Part shown: in pieces, positions 1 to 6,253 of the stretch | Layout: every line of letters starts with the position of its first letter | Numbering within the stretch: position 1 is the first letter of the stretch | Source of the DNA: Domibacillus sp. | Lineage (GTDB): Bacteria > Bacillota > Bacilli > Bacillales > Domibacillaceae | DNA: 9,248 nt | NCBI GenBank assembly: GCA_031177795.1 | Contig: JAPSKG010000077.1 | Coordinates: 1 to 9,248, forward strand | Direction of reading: 5' to 3' | Program-made: the position numbers and the translations under genes | The notes under the pieces: generated by a model | The model's database searches: none | Told to the model about the DNA's origin: nothing | Seen by the model: the letters and a program-made list of their open reading frames with translations, nothing else

Positions 1-371
1 TTGTTCTAGGTATTGTGCTAAGTGGAATTTATGATGGAGAGTTTAGCGATACCCTTTTGATTAGTGCCGTTTTAACGATTTTATCTTATATTGTTGGTGA
101 CTTATTGCTTTTCCGAAAAAGCGGCAACGACATGGAAGTAAACTCCGATCACTCGAAAAGAAATACCATTGCAACTTTAGCTGATGCAGTGTTATCTTTT
201 TTGGTTATTTGGCTAATGGGAAAATCACTTTTCCTAAATGACGGAGATGTTTTACAAGCTTCATTGATTTCTGCTCTTCTTATTGCAGCAGGCGAATGGT
301 TTTTCCATAAATATCTTGACAAGCACGTATTTGATGAGAAACACCCGGATGATACTCGAATTACCCATTAA
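1..371 (+). CDS. DUF2512 (YndM-like) membrane protein, 5'-truncated by window edge
   Basis: The frame is open from position 3 to the TAA at 369-371, giving 122 visible residues. An in-frame GTG at 15 lies inside what reads as a membrane helix and has no ribosome binding site, so the true start is very probably upstream of the window. The visible chain has three hydrophobic stretches: one around LISAVLTILSYIVGDLLLF, one around ATLADAVLSFLVIWLMG, and one around ASLISALLIAAGEWFF. The block NTIATLADA, together with the conserved GD after the first helix, matches my recollection of the DUF2512/YndM family of small integral membrane proteins. That family has no established function. The C-terminus is charged and probably cytoplasmic. 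A strong terminator follows about 80 bp downstream. The gene converges on the SR1-like unit on the other strand. Confidence 0.75.
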   Translation, partial: VLGIVLSGIYDGEFSDTLLISAVLTILSYIVGDLLLFRKSGNDMEVNSDHSKRNTIATLADAVLSFLVIWLMGKSLFLNDGDVLQASLISALLIAAGEWFFHKYLDKHVFDEKHPDDTRITH

Positions 372-449
372 TTCAAATCGGGTTTCAAAAGCAATAGCAT
401 ATTATTTCATTTTAAAAATAAAATAATAGCACCATAAATAAAATCTGCT

Positions 450-492
450 AAGTCCCACTTTTAAAATTGTTAATTAAAAGTGGGACTTTTTT
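450..492 (+). terminator. Rho-independent terminator after the DUF2512 gene
   Basis: A perfect 15-bp inverted repeat (450-464 with 474-488, core AGTCCCACTTTT / AAAAGTGGGACT) encloses a 9-nt loop. The downstream arm runs into six T residues at 487-492. It lies in the right place to end transcription of the membrane protein gene. The opposite strand has no good T-tract, so it is probably one-directional. Confidence 0.85.
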
Positions 493-570
493 AACCCTCA
501 TCTTTTTCTTTCATTCACACTTTTTCTTTGCTTAACTATCATGTTTTTTACAGAAAGAATTACTCCAATC

Positions 571-614
571 ACAAGAAAACCCGCAACACTCTTATACTTT
601 TTAGTGTTTGCGGG
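571..614 (-). terminator. Rho-independent terminator of the SR1-like RNA
   Basis: Read on the minus strand, CCCGCAAACACT (614-603) pairs with AGTGTTGCGGG (590-580) with a single bulged base. A T-rich tail TTTTCTT follows at 579-573. This is a normal Bacillus-type intrinsic terminator. It closes the small RNA unit before the convergent membrane protein gene. Confidence 0.8.
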
Positions 615-644
615 CTTTGTTAAACTTCACGTATATTTCTTTAA

Positions 645-761
645 TTAATCTTCCGTTTCCACTTCTTGATCGCATCCACAATGAGAGTAAAGAACCGTCA
701 CCTTTTCTTCTTCAAAGTGTTCAATTGTTGCTTTGCAAGACTTACAGATGATTGTTCCCAT
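645..761 (-). CDS. sr1P: SR1P-like GapA-binding peptide (38 aa)
   Basis: A 38-codon ORF runs from ATG at 761-759 to TAA at 647-645. The peptide begins MGTIICKSCK and contains the block HFEEEKVTVLY at residues 15-25, which I recognise as the signature of SR1P peptides (the 39-residue B. subtilis SR1P starts MGTIVC). Four cysteines are arranged C6-x2-C9 and C28-x-C30, as in a small zinc-ribbon-like fold, and the tail is acidic. A G-rich ribosome binding site (GGGGGT, 775-770) lies 8 nt upstream of the ATG. A closer GGGA at 768-765 is too near to serve. In B. subtilis, SR1P binds glyceraldehyde-3-phosphate dehydrogenase GapA and promotes its interaction with RNase J1. The same role is inferred here. 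Family identity is confident, while the function in this organism is untested. Confidence 0.9.
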   Translation of the reverse strand: MGTIICKSCKATIEHFEEEKVTVLYSHCGCDQEVETED

Positions 762-786
762 ACTTCCCTACCCCCATTTTTATTTT

Positions 787-799
787 TGTAAGCGTTTCA
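787..799. promoter_or_regulatory. cre-like catabolite element in the SR1 leader (imperfect)
   Basis: TGTAAGCGTTTCA is one base shorter than the 14-bp cre consensus TGWAANCGNTNWCA and has the TGTAA half and the central CG intact. It lies just downstream of the predicted SR1 start site. A CcpA complex there could block elongation when glucose is present. SR1 of B. subtilis is glucose-repressed, mainly by CcpN with a lesser CcpA effect. Because of the missing base, the site is tentative. Confidence 0.4.
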
Positions 800-812
800 T
801 GTTTCTAAATAA

Positions 813-841
813 ATAATAATATAACACATATAAAAAATCAA
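813..841 (-). promoter_or_regulatory. Sigma-A-type promoter of the SR1-like RNA
   Basis: On the minus strand, TTGATT (841-836) and TATTAT (818-813) are separated by exactly 17 bp, with four and five matches to the sigma-A hexamers. The start site should fall near 806, about 45 nt before the SR1P ATG. The promoter begins 34 bp beyond the pdhD terminator, so the small RNA can be transcribed separately from pdh. Confidence 0.65.
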
Positions 842-874
842 GGGTTAATTGTATGTAACATTATAAAATGGGAC

Positions 875-918
875 AAAAAACCCCCGGTTTCCTAAATAAA
901 GGAAAACGAGGGTTTTTT
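875..918 (-). terminator. Rho-independent terminator of the pdh operon
   Basis: Positions 875-892 pair with 901-918 around an 8-nt loop with two internal mismatches. The outer arms are AAAAAACCC and GGGTTTTTT. On the minus strand it begins 10 nt after the pdhD stop and ends in a six-T run. Because both flanks are A/T runs, it could also work in the plus direction, but no plus-strand gene precedes it. Confidence 0.88.
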
Positions 919-928
919 AGTACCATTT

Positions 929-2338
929 TTATTTAACAATGTGAATTGGAGTACCAAGTGCTACTTCTGCAGCTTCCATTGTCATTTCGCCAAGTGTTGG
1001 ATGAGCATGAATTGTCATAGCAATGTCTTCAAGAGTCATTCCTGCTTCAATTGCAAGACCAAGTTCTGCCACAATATCAGAAGCGCCTGAACCGGCAATT
1101 TGAGCACCGATTACAAGTCCATCTTCTTTACGAGCCACAACTTTTACAAAGCCATCTGTACTGTTAAGCGCAAGAGCGCGTCCATTTGCAGCAAAAGGGA
1201 ACTTTGCAGCTGTAATTTCGATGTTTTCTTCTTTTGCCTGCGCTTCTGAGTAACCAACTGTTGCCAGTTCAGGCTCTGTAAAGCATACTGCAGGAATCGC
1301 AAGATAATCGATTTCTGATTTTTCACCGCTGATTGCTTCTGCTGCAATTTTGCCTTCGTAAGATGCTTTATGCGCAAGAGGAGGTCCTGCAACAATATCA
1401 CCGATCGCATAAATATTTCCTACGCTTGTACGGCATTGTTTATCAATTTCAATAACCCCGCGGTCTGACATTTTCACGCCAGCACCTTCAAGGCCCATTT
1501 CATCCGTGTTTGGACGGCGTCCTACTGTAACAAGTACATAGTCAGCTTCAACTGTTTCTTCTTTTCCAGCTGCTTCATATGTTACTTTCACGCCATTTTC
1601 TGTTTCTTCTGCTGATTTCGCCATTGCTTTTGTTACAATCGTAATGCCTTTTTTCTTCATTCCGCGTTTAACAAGCGCAGACATTTGCTTTTCAAAACCG
1701 CCAAGAATTTCAGGAGCACCTTCAAGAATTGTTACTTCAGTTCCAAAGTTTGCAAACGCTGTTGAAAGCTCAGAACCAATGTATCCGCCGCCTACAACAA
1801 CCATTTTTTTAGGAATTTCCTGAAGAGCAAGAGCACCCGTTGAATCAATAACACGTTTAGAAAATTTGAAATTTGGAATTTCAATAGGGCGTGATCCAGT
1901 TGCAATAATTGCATTTTTAAACGTGTATGTTTGTGCAGAATCTTCACTCATAACACGTAGTGTATTTGCATCATTGAAATAAGCTTCACCGCGCACAATT
2001 TCAACTTTATTTCCTTTAAGAAGGCCTTCAACGCCGCCAGTTAACTTGTTAACGACGCTTGCTTTCCATTCTTGAACTTTATCAAAGTTTACTGATACGT
2101 TTTCAGCGATGATTCCAATGTCATCAGAATGTTTCGCTTGCTCGAAACGATGGCTTGCTGTAAGAAGTGCTTTTGAAGGGATACAGCCTACGTTTAAGCA
2201 GACGCCTCCAAGATTTTCTTTCTCAACAATGGTCACTTTTTGTCCAAGCTGGGCTGCACGAATTGCAGCTACATAGCCCCCAGGGCCTGAACCGATCACT
2301 ATAGTGTCTGTTTCAATTGGGAAATCTCCTACTACCAT
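929..2338 (-). CDS. pdhD: Dihydrolipoyl dehydrogenase, E3 of pyruvate dehydrogenase
   Basis: This 469-residue cytoplasmic FAD enzyme reoxidises the dihydrolipoyl groups carried by PdhC and reduces NAD+. In Bacillus it commonly also serves 2-oxoglutarate dehydrogenase. Visible features in order are the FAD Rossmann motif GSGPGG (residues 16-21), the redox disulfide CLNVGC (C47 and C52), ATGSRP (146-151), the NAD motif GGGYIG (183-188), the second FAD contact YAIGDI (D314), and the C-terminal HAHPTLGE with the catalytic His446-Glu451 pair. Length and sequence match B. subtilis PdhD almost throughout. The start ATG is preceded by GGAGG (2351-2347), which lies inside the last codons of pdhC. The pdhC stop is only 3 nt upstream, so translation is probably coupled. 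This is the last gene of the operon. Confidence 0.98.
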   Translation of the reverse strand: MVVGDFPIETDTIVIGSGPGGYVAAIRAAQLGQKVTIVEKENLGGVCLNVGCIPSKALLTASHRFEQAKHSDDIGIIAENVSVNFDKVQEWKASVVNKLTGGVEGLLKGNKVEIVRGEAYFNDANTLRVMSEDSAQTYTFKNAIIATGSRPIEIPNFKFSKRVIDSTGALALQEIPKKMVVVGGGYIGSELSTAFANFGTEVTILEGAPEILGGFEKQMSALVKRGMKKKGITIVTKAMAKSAEETENGVKVTYEAAGKEETVEADYVLVTVGRRPNTDEMGLEGAGVKMSDRGVIEIDKQCRTSVGNIYAIGDIVAGPPLAHKASYEGKIAAEAISGEKSEIDYLAIPAVCFTEPELATVGYSEAQAKEENIEITAAKFPFAANGRALALNSTDGFVKVVARKEDGLVIGAQIAGSGASDIVAELGLAIEAGMTLEDIAMTIHAHPTLGEMTMEAAEVALGTPIHIVK

Positions 2339-2341
2339 GTT

Positions 2342-3709
2342 TTACGCCTCCATTAATAAAAGTTCTGGGTCGTTCAACAACCGTTTAATGTGATTTAATG
2401 CATTTTGCGCTGTCGCTCCGTCAATCATGCGATGATCAAAGCTCAATGATAATGCTAACACAGGAGCGGCTACAATTTCACCATTTTTTACAATTGCTTT
2501 CTCAGAAATTCTGCCAATTCCTAAAATTGCAACTTCCGGGTGGTTAATAACCGGCGTGAACCACTGGCCGCCAGCTGACCCAATATTTGTGATTGTGCAA
2601 GATGCACCTTTCATTTCAGCAGGTGCAAGTTTTCCATCACGCGCTTTTACAGCAAGTTCGTTAATTTCATTAGAAATTGTGAACATAGATTTACGGTCAG
2701 CATTTTTAACAACTGGAACCATCAATCCTTTTTCTGTGTCAGCAGCAATTCCGATATTGTAATAATGCTTATGGATGATTTCGTTTGTTGCATCATCAAT
2801 AGATGTGTTGAAAGCAGGATATTCACGAAGCGCACTTGTCAAAGCTTTTACAACGTATGGAAGGAACGTTAATTTTACGCCTTTTTCTGCTGCAATGTCT
2901 TTGAACTTTTTACGGTGTGCCCATAATTTTGTTACTTCAACTTCATCCATCAATGTAACATGTGGTGCAGTATGCTTTGAATTCACCATTGCTTTAGCAA
3001 TTGCTTTACGGATACCGCTCATTTTTTCGCGTGTTTCCGGGAATTCGCCTTCCGGAATTTGGATTGCTGCCGGTTTTGCTTCTTCTTGAGCAGCTGCGGC
3101 TGTTTCTTGCGGCGCTTCAGCAGCAGGTGCAGCCTGTGGTGCTTGCGAGCCATTTAAGTAAGCGTCGATATCTTCTTTTCCTACACGTCCGTTTTTGCCG
3201 CTTCCTGCCACAAGAGCGATATTCACATCTTTTTCACGCGCATATTTACGTACTGAAGGCATGGCAATAATGCGGCGATTTGGATCCACTTCTGCCTGTG
3301 GCTGAGCCGGTCCGGTGCTAATAGGGCCTGTAGACTTTGCTGGTGCTTCTTCAACAGGAGCTTTTTCAATATTTTGTCCTGATTCTAATGATGACTGAAC
3401 TTGTGCTTCTGTTTTAGCTTCCCCTGCATCACTTTCATGATCATCACCTTTAAATTTCAAATGCTCGTAACCAGGTGCGTCAAACTTGATTAGTGTGTCT
3501 CCAACAATTGCTACAGCGCCTTCTTCAACCAAAACTTCTTCTACAGTTCCTGCAACTGGCGATGGAATTTCAACAACAGCTTTATCATTTTGCACTTCAC
3601 AAAGTACGTCGTCTTCTCCTACTTTATCGCCTGGCTTAACGAACCACTTGACGATTTCACCTTCATGAATACCCTCACCGATATCCGGTAATTTAAATTC
3701 AAATGCCAA
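2342..3709 (-). CDS. pdhC: Dihydrolipoyllysine acetyltransferase, E2 of pyruvate dehydrogenase
   Basis: PdhC forms the core of the complex and passes the acetyl group from lipoyl-lysine to CoA. From the chosen start it has 455 residues. An N-terminal lipoyl domain (about 2-77) has Lys43 in the NDKAVVEIPS motif. An Ala/Pro/Glu-rich linker follows, then a peripheral-subunit-binding domain (about 147-183, PSVRKYAREK), a second Ala/Pro-rich linker (about 187-220), and the catalytic acetyltransferase domain, which ends with DHRMIDG (His426, Asp430). I chose the TTG at 3709-3707 because AGGAGG (3724-3719) is 9 nt upstream and the product then begins MAFEFKLPDIGEG, as in B. subtilis. The in-frame ATG at 3718 directly abuts the AGGAGG, so it is an unlikely start. 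Another in-frame start at 3751 falls inside the intergenic hairpin. Confidence 0.96.
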   Translation of the reverse strand: MAFEFKLPDIGEGIHEGEIVKWFVKPGDKVGEDDVLCEVQNDKAVVEIPSPVAGTVEEVLVEEGAVAIVGDTLIKFDAPGYEHLKFKGDDHESDAGEAKTEAQVQSSLESGQNIEKAPVEEAPAKSTGPISTGPAQPQAEVDPNRRIIAMPSVRKYAREKDVNIALVAGSGKNGRVGKEDIDAYLNGSQAPQAAPAAEAPQETAAAAQEEAKPAAIQIPEGEFPETREKMSGIRKAIAKAMVNSKHTAPHVTLMDEVEVTKLWAHRKKFKDIAAEKGVKLTFLPYVVKALTSALREYPAFNTSIDDATNEIIHKHYYNIGIAADTEKGLMVPVVKNADRKSMFTISNEINELAVKARDGKLAPAEMKGASCTITNIGSAGGQWFTPVINHPEVAILGIGRISEKAIVKNGEIVAAPVLALSLSFDHRMIDGATAQNALNHIKRLLNDPELLLMEA

Positions 3710-3718
3710 TGTAGTCAT

Positions 3719-3724
3719 CCTCCT
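3719..3724 (-). promoter_or_regulatory. Ribosome binding site that selects the TTG start of pdhC
   Basis: AGGAGG on the minus strand is a full-strength Shine-Dalgarno sequence. It sits 9 nt before TTG (3709) and 0 nt before ATG (3718), which favours the TTG. The preceding hairpin arm carries a complementary CCTCCT, so this site could in principle be masked. Confidence 0.8.
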
Positions 3725-3737
3725 ATTATGTGAATTT

Positions 3738-3764
3738 TGAAAAGGAGGCAAAGCCTCCTTTTCA
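3738..3764 (-). repeat. Perfect 12-bp hairpin between pdhB and pdhC; possible partial terminator or processing element
   Basis: TGAAAAGGAGGC (3738-3749) and GCCTCCTTTTCA (3753-3764) form a perfect 12-bp stem with a 3-nt loop. Read on the minus strand, the GC-rich core GGAGGC/GCCTCC is followed by TTTTC and preceded by AAAA. It therefore resembles a short, weak intrinsic terminator. It lies 14-40 nt after the pdhB stop. Possible roles are partial termination, protection of the upstream mRNA 3' end, or control of pdhC translation. The sequence does not decide between them. Confidence 0.7.
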
Positions 3765-3777
3765 GTTGTTATGAAAA

Positions 3778-4755
3778 TTAAAACTCAAGAACTTTTTTCG
3801 CTGTTTCAATAATGTCTTTGCTGTTTGGAAGCCATACGCCTTCAGCTTGTGAGAATGGGAACACTGTATCTGGTGCTGCCACACGCAATACTGGAGCTTC
3901 AAGGCTTAAAATTGCACGGTCATTAATTTCAGCTACAACGTTTGCTGCAATACCAGCTTGTTTTTGCGCTTCTTGAACAACGATAGCACGTCCAGTTTTT
4001 TCAACTGAAGCAATAATCGTTTCAATATCAAGCGGCTGAACTGTGCGAAGATCGATTACTTCAACAGAATGCCCTTCTTTTTCAAGCGCTTCTGCTGCTT
4101 TTAGTGATTCATGAACCATAGCACCATAAGTAATGATAGAAAGATTTGTTCCTTCACGTTTTACAGCTGCTTTGCCAAGCGGGATTGTGTATTCGCCTTC
4201 TGGCACATCTTCACGGAATGAACGATATAATTTCATATGCTCAAGGAACACTACAGGGTCATTGTCGCGAATGGCAGAAATTAAAAGTCCTTTTGCATCA
4301 TATGGAGATGAAGGAATAACTACTTTGATACCTGGTTGCTGTGTCATCAAGCCTTCCAAGCTATCCGCATGAAGTTCTGGTGTGTGTACACCGCCGCCAA
4401 ATGGCGAACGAATCGTAACAGGCGCAGAGTAAACACCACCTGAACGATAGCGCATGCGGGCAAGTTGGCCGCTGATGGAATCCATTACTTCATAAACAAA
4501 ACCGAAAAATTGAATTTCTGGTACCGGACGGAACCCTTCAAGTGCAAGACCGACAGCAAGACCGCCGATTCCTGATTCCGCAAGCGGCGTATCAAATACG
4601 CGCTCTTCTCCAAATTCTTTTTGAAGGCCTTCTGTTGCACGGAATACCCCGCCGTTTACGCCAACATCTTCTCCGAAGACAAGGACATTTTCGTCGTTTT
4701 TGAGTTCAACGCGCAAGGCATCAGTAATCGCTTGAATCATTGTCATTTGTGCCAT
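3778..4755 (-). CDS. pdhB: Pyruvate dehydrogenase E1 component, beta subunit
   Basis: This 325-residue protein pairs with PdhA as an alpha2-beta2 tetramer. It contributes to the thiamine diphosphate site, where pyruvate is decarboxylated and the acetyl group passed to the PdhC lipoyl arm. Visible features are the N-terminal MAQMTMIQAI and VFGEDVGVNGGVFRAT blocks, then TPLAESGIGG, with the glutamate (E60) expected to contact the cofactor pyrimidine. SPFGGGVHTPELHADS includes the conserved His129, and the C-terminal transketolase domain contains ITYGAMVHESL. Length and sequence match B. subtilis PdhB nearly residue for residue. The ATG lies 3 nt beyond the pdhA stop. Its AAGGAG site is embedded in the last codons of pdhA with a longish 12-nt spacing, which suggests coupled translation and matched subunit amounts. 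Confidence 0.98.
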   Translation of the reverse strand: MAQMTMIQAITDALRVELKNDENVLVFGEDVGVNGGVFRATEGLQKEFGEERVFDTPLAESGIGGLAVGLALEGFRPVPEIQFFGFVYEVMDSISGQLARMRYRSGGVYSAPVTIRSPFGGGVHTPELHADSLEGLMTQQPGIKVVIPSSPYDAKGLLISAIRDNDPVVFLEHMKLYRSFREDVPEGEYTIPLGKAAVKREGTNLSIITYGAMVHESLKAAEALEKEGHSVEVIDLRTVQPLDIETIIASVEKTGRAIVVQEAQKQAGIAANVVAEINDRAILSLEAPVLRVAAPDTVFPFSQAEGVWLPNSKDIIETAKKVLEF

Positions 4756-4758
4756 GGC

Positions 4759-5871
4759 TTACTTCGACTCCTTTGCAATGTAAATTTCATATTGTTCTTT
4801 TAAGTTTGCTGGCATTTCTTCGTACATATTTGCCATCAAATCTGTTACTTTTTGTTTTGGTGTTTCATCAGCTTTTTTGATTGCTTCTTTAATTTCTTCT
4901 TTTGCACGTTCAATGACTTCGTTTTCTTTTTCTTCATTCCACAAACCTTTTTCTACCAGGTAGTTGCGGAAACGAACAAGTGGATCTTTTTTCTCCCACT
5001 CAGTATCAAGATCAGATGTACGGTAACGTGTTGGATCATCACCCGCCATTGTATGTGGGCCATAGCGGTAGCAAAGTGTTTCGATTAAAGTAGGTCCTCC
5101 GCCGTTAATTGCGCGCTCACGTGCTTCTTTTACAACCGCGTAAACAGCAAGCGGGTCCATGCCGTCAACAAGTACAGACGGAATACCGGCTGCAATACCT
5201 TTTTGGGCAATTGTTTTTGCTGCTGTTTGCTTTTCGCGTGGTGTTGAAATGGCAAATTGGTTGTTTTGCACAATGAAAATAGCCGGTGCGTTATATGCAC
5301 CTGCAAAGTTAATTCCCTCGTAGAAATCACCTTGTGATGAACCGCCGTCGCCTGTATATGTAACAGCTACTGCTTTTTTACCGCGTTTCTTCAAACCAAG
5401 AGCAACGCCGGCATTTTGAACATATTGGGCACCGATAATGATTTGTGGAGACAATACATTAACGCCTTCTGGAGCCTGGTTGCCCACAAAGTGGCCGCGA
5501 GAAAATAAAAACGCCTTCCATAAAGGCAGACCATGCCAAATGATTTGTGGTACGTCACGGTAACCTGGCAAAATCCAGTCTTCTTTCTCCAATGCGTATT
5601 GAGAAGCGATTTGAGAAGCTTCTTGTCCTGCAGTAGGCGCGTAGAAACCAAGACGGCCCTGGCGGTTTAAAGAAATAGAACGCTGGTCAAGCACACGAGT
5701 ATAAACCATGCGTGACATTAATTCTTGAAGCTCTTCATCTGACAGCTTTGGAGCAGCTGCTTCGTTAACAATTTTACCTTCTTCATTTAATACTTGAACC
5801 ATCGTAAATTGCGTTTCAATTGATTCGAGTGTTTTTTGCGGATCGAACTGAGCAGTTTTCTTTGCACTCAT
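4759..5871 (-). CDS. pdhA: Pyruvate dehydrogenase E1 component, alpha subunit
   Basis: PdhA is the 370-residue alpha chain of the thiamine-diphosphate-dependent pyruvate decarboxylase and the first gene of the operon. The cofactor-binding motif is visible as GDGGSSQGDFYEG, starting at residue 174, and closing with QNNQFAIS (N203-N204). RLGFYAPTAGQEASQIAS (73-90) and the active-site loop RYGPHTMAGDD (269-279, with His273) are typical of bacterial branched-chain/PDH E1-alpha proteins. I chose ATG at 5871 because AAAGGA (5889-5884) is well placed for it and the length then agrees with B. subtilis PdhA. An in-frame GTG at 5880, three codons earlier, has only 3 nt between it and that site. The N-terminal 20 residues diverge from B. 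subtilis, as is usual for this region. Confidence 0.97.
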   Translation of the reverse strand: MSAKKTAQFDPQKTLESIETQFTMVQVLNEEGKIVNEAAAPKLSDEELQELMSRMVYTRVLDQRSISLNRQGRLGFYAPTAGQEASQIASQYALEKEDWILPGYRDVPQIIWHGLPLWKAFLFSRGHFVGNQAPEGVNVLSPQIIIGAQYVQNAGVALGLKKRGKKAVAVTYTGDGGSSQGDFYEGINFAGAYNAPAIFIVQNNQFAISTPREKQTAAKTIAQKGIAAGIPSVLVDGMDPLAVYAVVKEARERAINGGGPTLIETLCYRYGPHTMAGDDPTRYRTSDLDTEWEKKDPLVRFRNYLVEKGLWNEEKENEVIERAKEEIKEAIKKADETPKQKVTDLMANMYEEMPANLKEQYEIYIAKESK

Positions 5872-5940
5872 GATCGTCACCTATCCTTTCGTTATTGGTC
5901 ACACGACTAATTTTTCATTTATAATTATGCTGTACCAGTT

Positions 5941-5969
5941 ATTTTAAAAAACTCACTAATACAATACAA
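5941..5969 (-). promoter_or_regulatory. Candidate sigma-A promoter of the pdh operon
   Basis: On the minus strand, TTGTAT (5969-5964) is followed after 17 bp by TAAAAT (5946-5941). The -10 matches five of six consensus positions, while the -35 matches only three. The start site would be near 5934, leaving a leader of about 60 nt. CATAAT at about 5923-5918 is an alternative -10 but lacks a recognisable -35. The assignment is tentative. Confidence 0.35.
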
Positions 5970-6190
5970 CGCTACGAGTAATAGTGTATAACATCCCATT
6001 TAATCCGTCAATTCAAAAAGAAACGTGTATTTTATTGTTTTAACTTTATTGTTTTTAGCAACTGTATCAGTTTGTTTATCCGTCTGTATTATAAAAAGAA
6101 AGCGATTTTCTAAACTGTTATACATTACGAAATTCACTTTCTGTGTCCCTATTCCCCTTTCCTTCAAACTAAAACAATCGAATTGCTCCT

Positions 6191-6219
6191 TTAACATTCT
6201 GCGCAGTTTTTGTTAAGAT
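6191..6219 (+). promoter_or_regulatory. Sigma-A-type promoter of def
   Basis: TTAACA (6191-6196, five of six matches) and TAAGAT (6214-6219, four of six) are separated by 17 bp. The predicted start near 6226 leaves a leader of about 28 nt that includes the AAGGAAGG ribosome binding site. This makes the in-frame GTG at 6233 too close to the transcript end to be the real start. Confidence 0.55.
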
Positions 6220-6253
6220 AAATACACGAATTGTGAAAAAGGAAGGTAGACTA

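Larger units (their letters stand above)
571..806 (-). ncRNA. sr1: SR1-like dual-function small RNA
   Basis: This is a predicted transcript of about 235 nt. Its start is about 6-8 nt downstream of a sigma-A-type promoter (TTGATT, 17-bp spacer, TATTAT) at 841-813, and its end is the terminator at 571-614. It carries the 38-codon SR1P-like ORF. In B. subtilis, SR1 is a base-pairing sRNA of about 205 nt that inhibits ahrC translation and also encodes SR1P. It lies downstream of the pdh operon, as here. The identification rests on the encoded peptide, the synteny and the compact promoter-ORF-terminator layout. I could not test whether the ahrC-pairing segments are conserved. The transcript ends are inferred from the signals and were not measured. 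Confidence 0.75.
5872..6253. other. Divergent intergenic region between pdhA and def
   Basis: This AT-rich stretch of about 380 bp separates the two divergent transcription units. It holds candidate promoters for both sides, annotated separately. In B. subtilis I recall ykyA in this interval, but no lipoprotein-like ORF is present here. An open frame at 6004-6216 on the plus strand would encode one hydrophobic helix followed by KRKR. It has no Shine-Dalgarno sequence and only a GTG start, and it overlaps the def promoter, so I do not call it a gene. Confidence 0.6.

Noticed and set aside
404..433. AT-rich imperfect inverted repeat (TATTATTTCATTTT ... AAAATAATA)
   Set aside because: The pairing is almost all A-T in AT-rich DNA with no GC core or T-tract context. 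A much stronger terminator follows at 450-492.
2556..3270. Plus-strand open frames opposite pdhC
   Set aside because: They are shadows of a strongly conserved E2 gene, with no ribosome binding sites and no family resemblance.
5872..5880. GTG start for pdhA three codons upstream of the ATG
   Set aside because: The only ribosome binding site (AAAGGA, 5889-5884) is 3 nt away, too close. It fits the ATG at 5871 better.
6000..6197. Minus-strand ORF opposite the same intergenic region
   Set aside because: It has no convincing ribosome binding site, unusual composition and no family resemblance. It overlaps the competing frame and the promoter region.
6025..6216. Plus-strand ORF with a hydrophobic helix followed by KRKR
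   Set aside because: It has only a GTG start, no Shine-Dalgarno sequence, and no recognisable family, and it runs through the def promoter. Its hydrophobic character may be just T-rich sequence.
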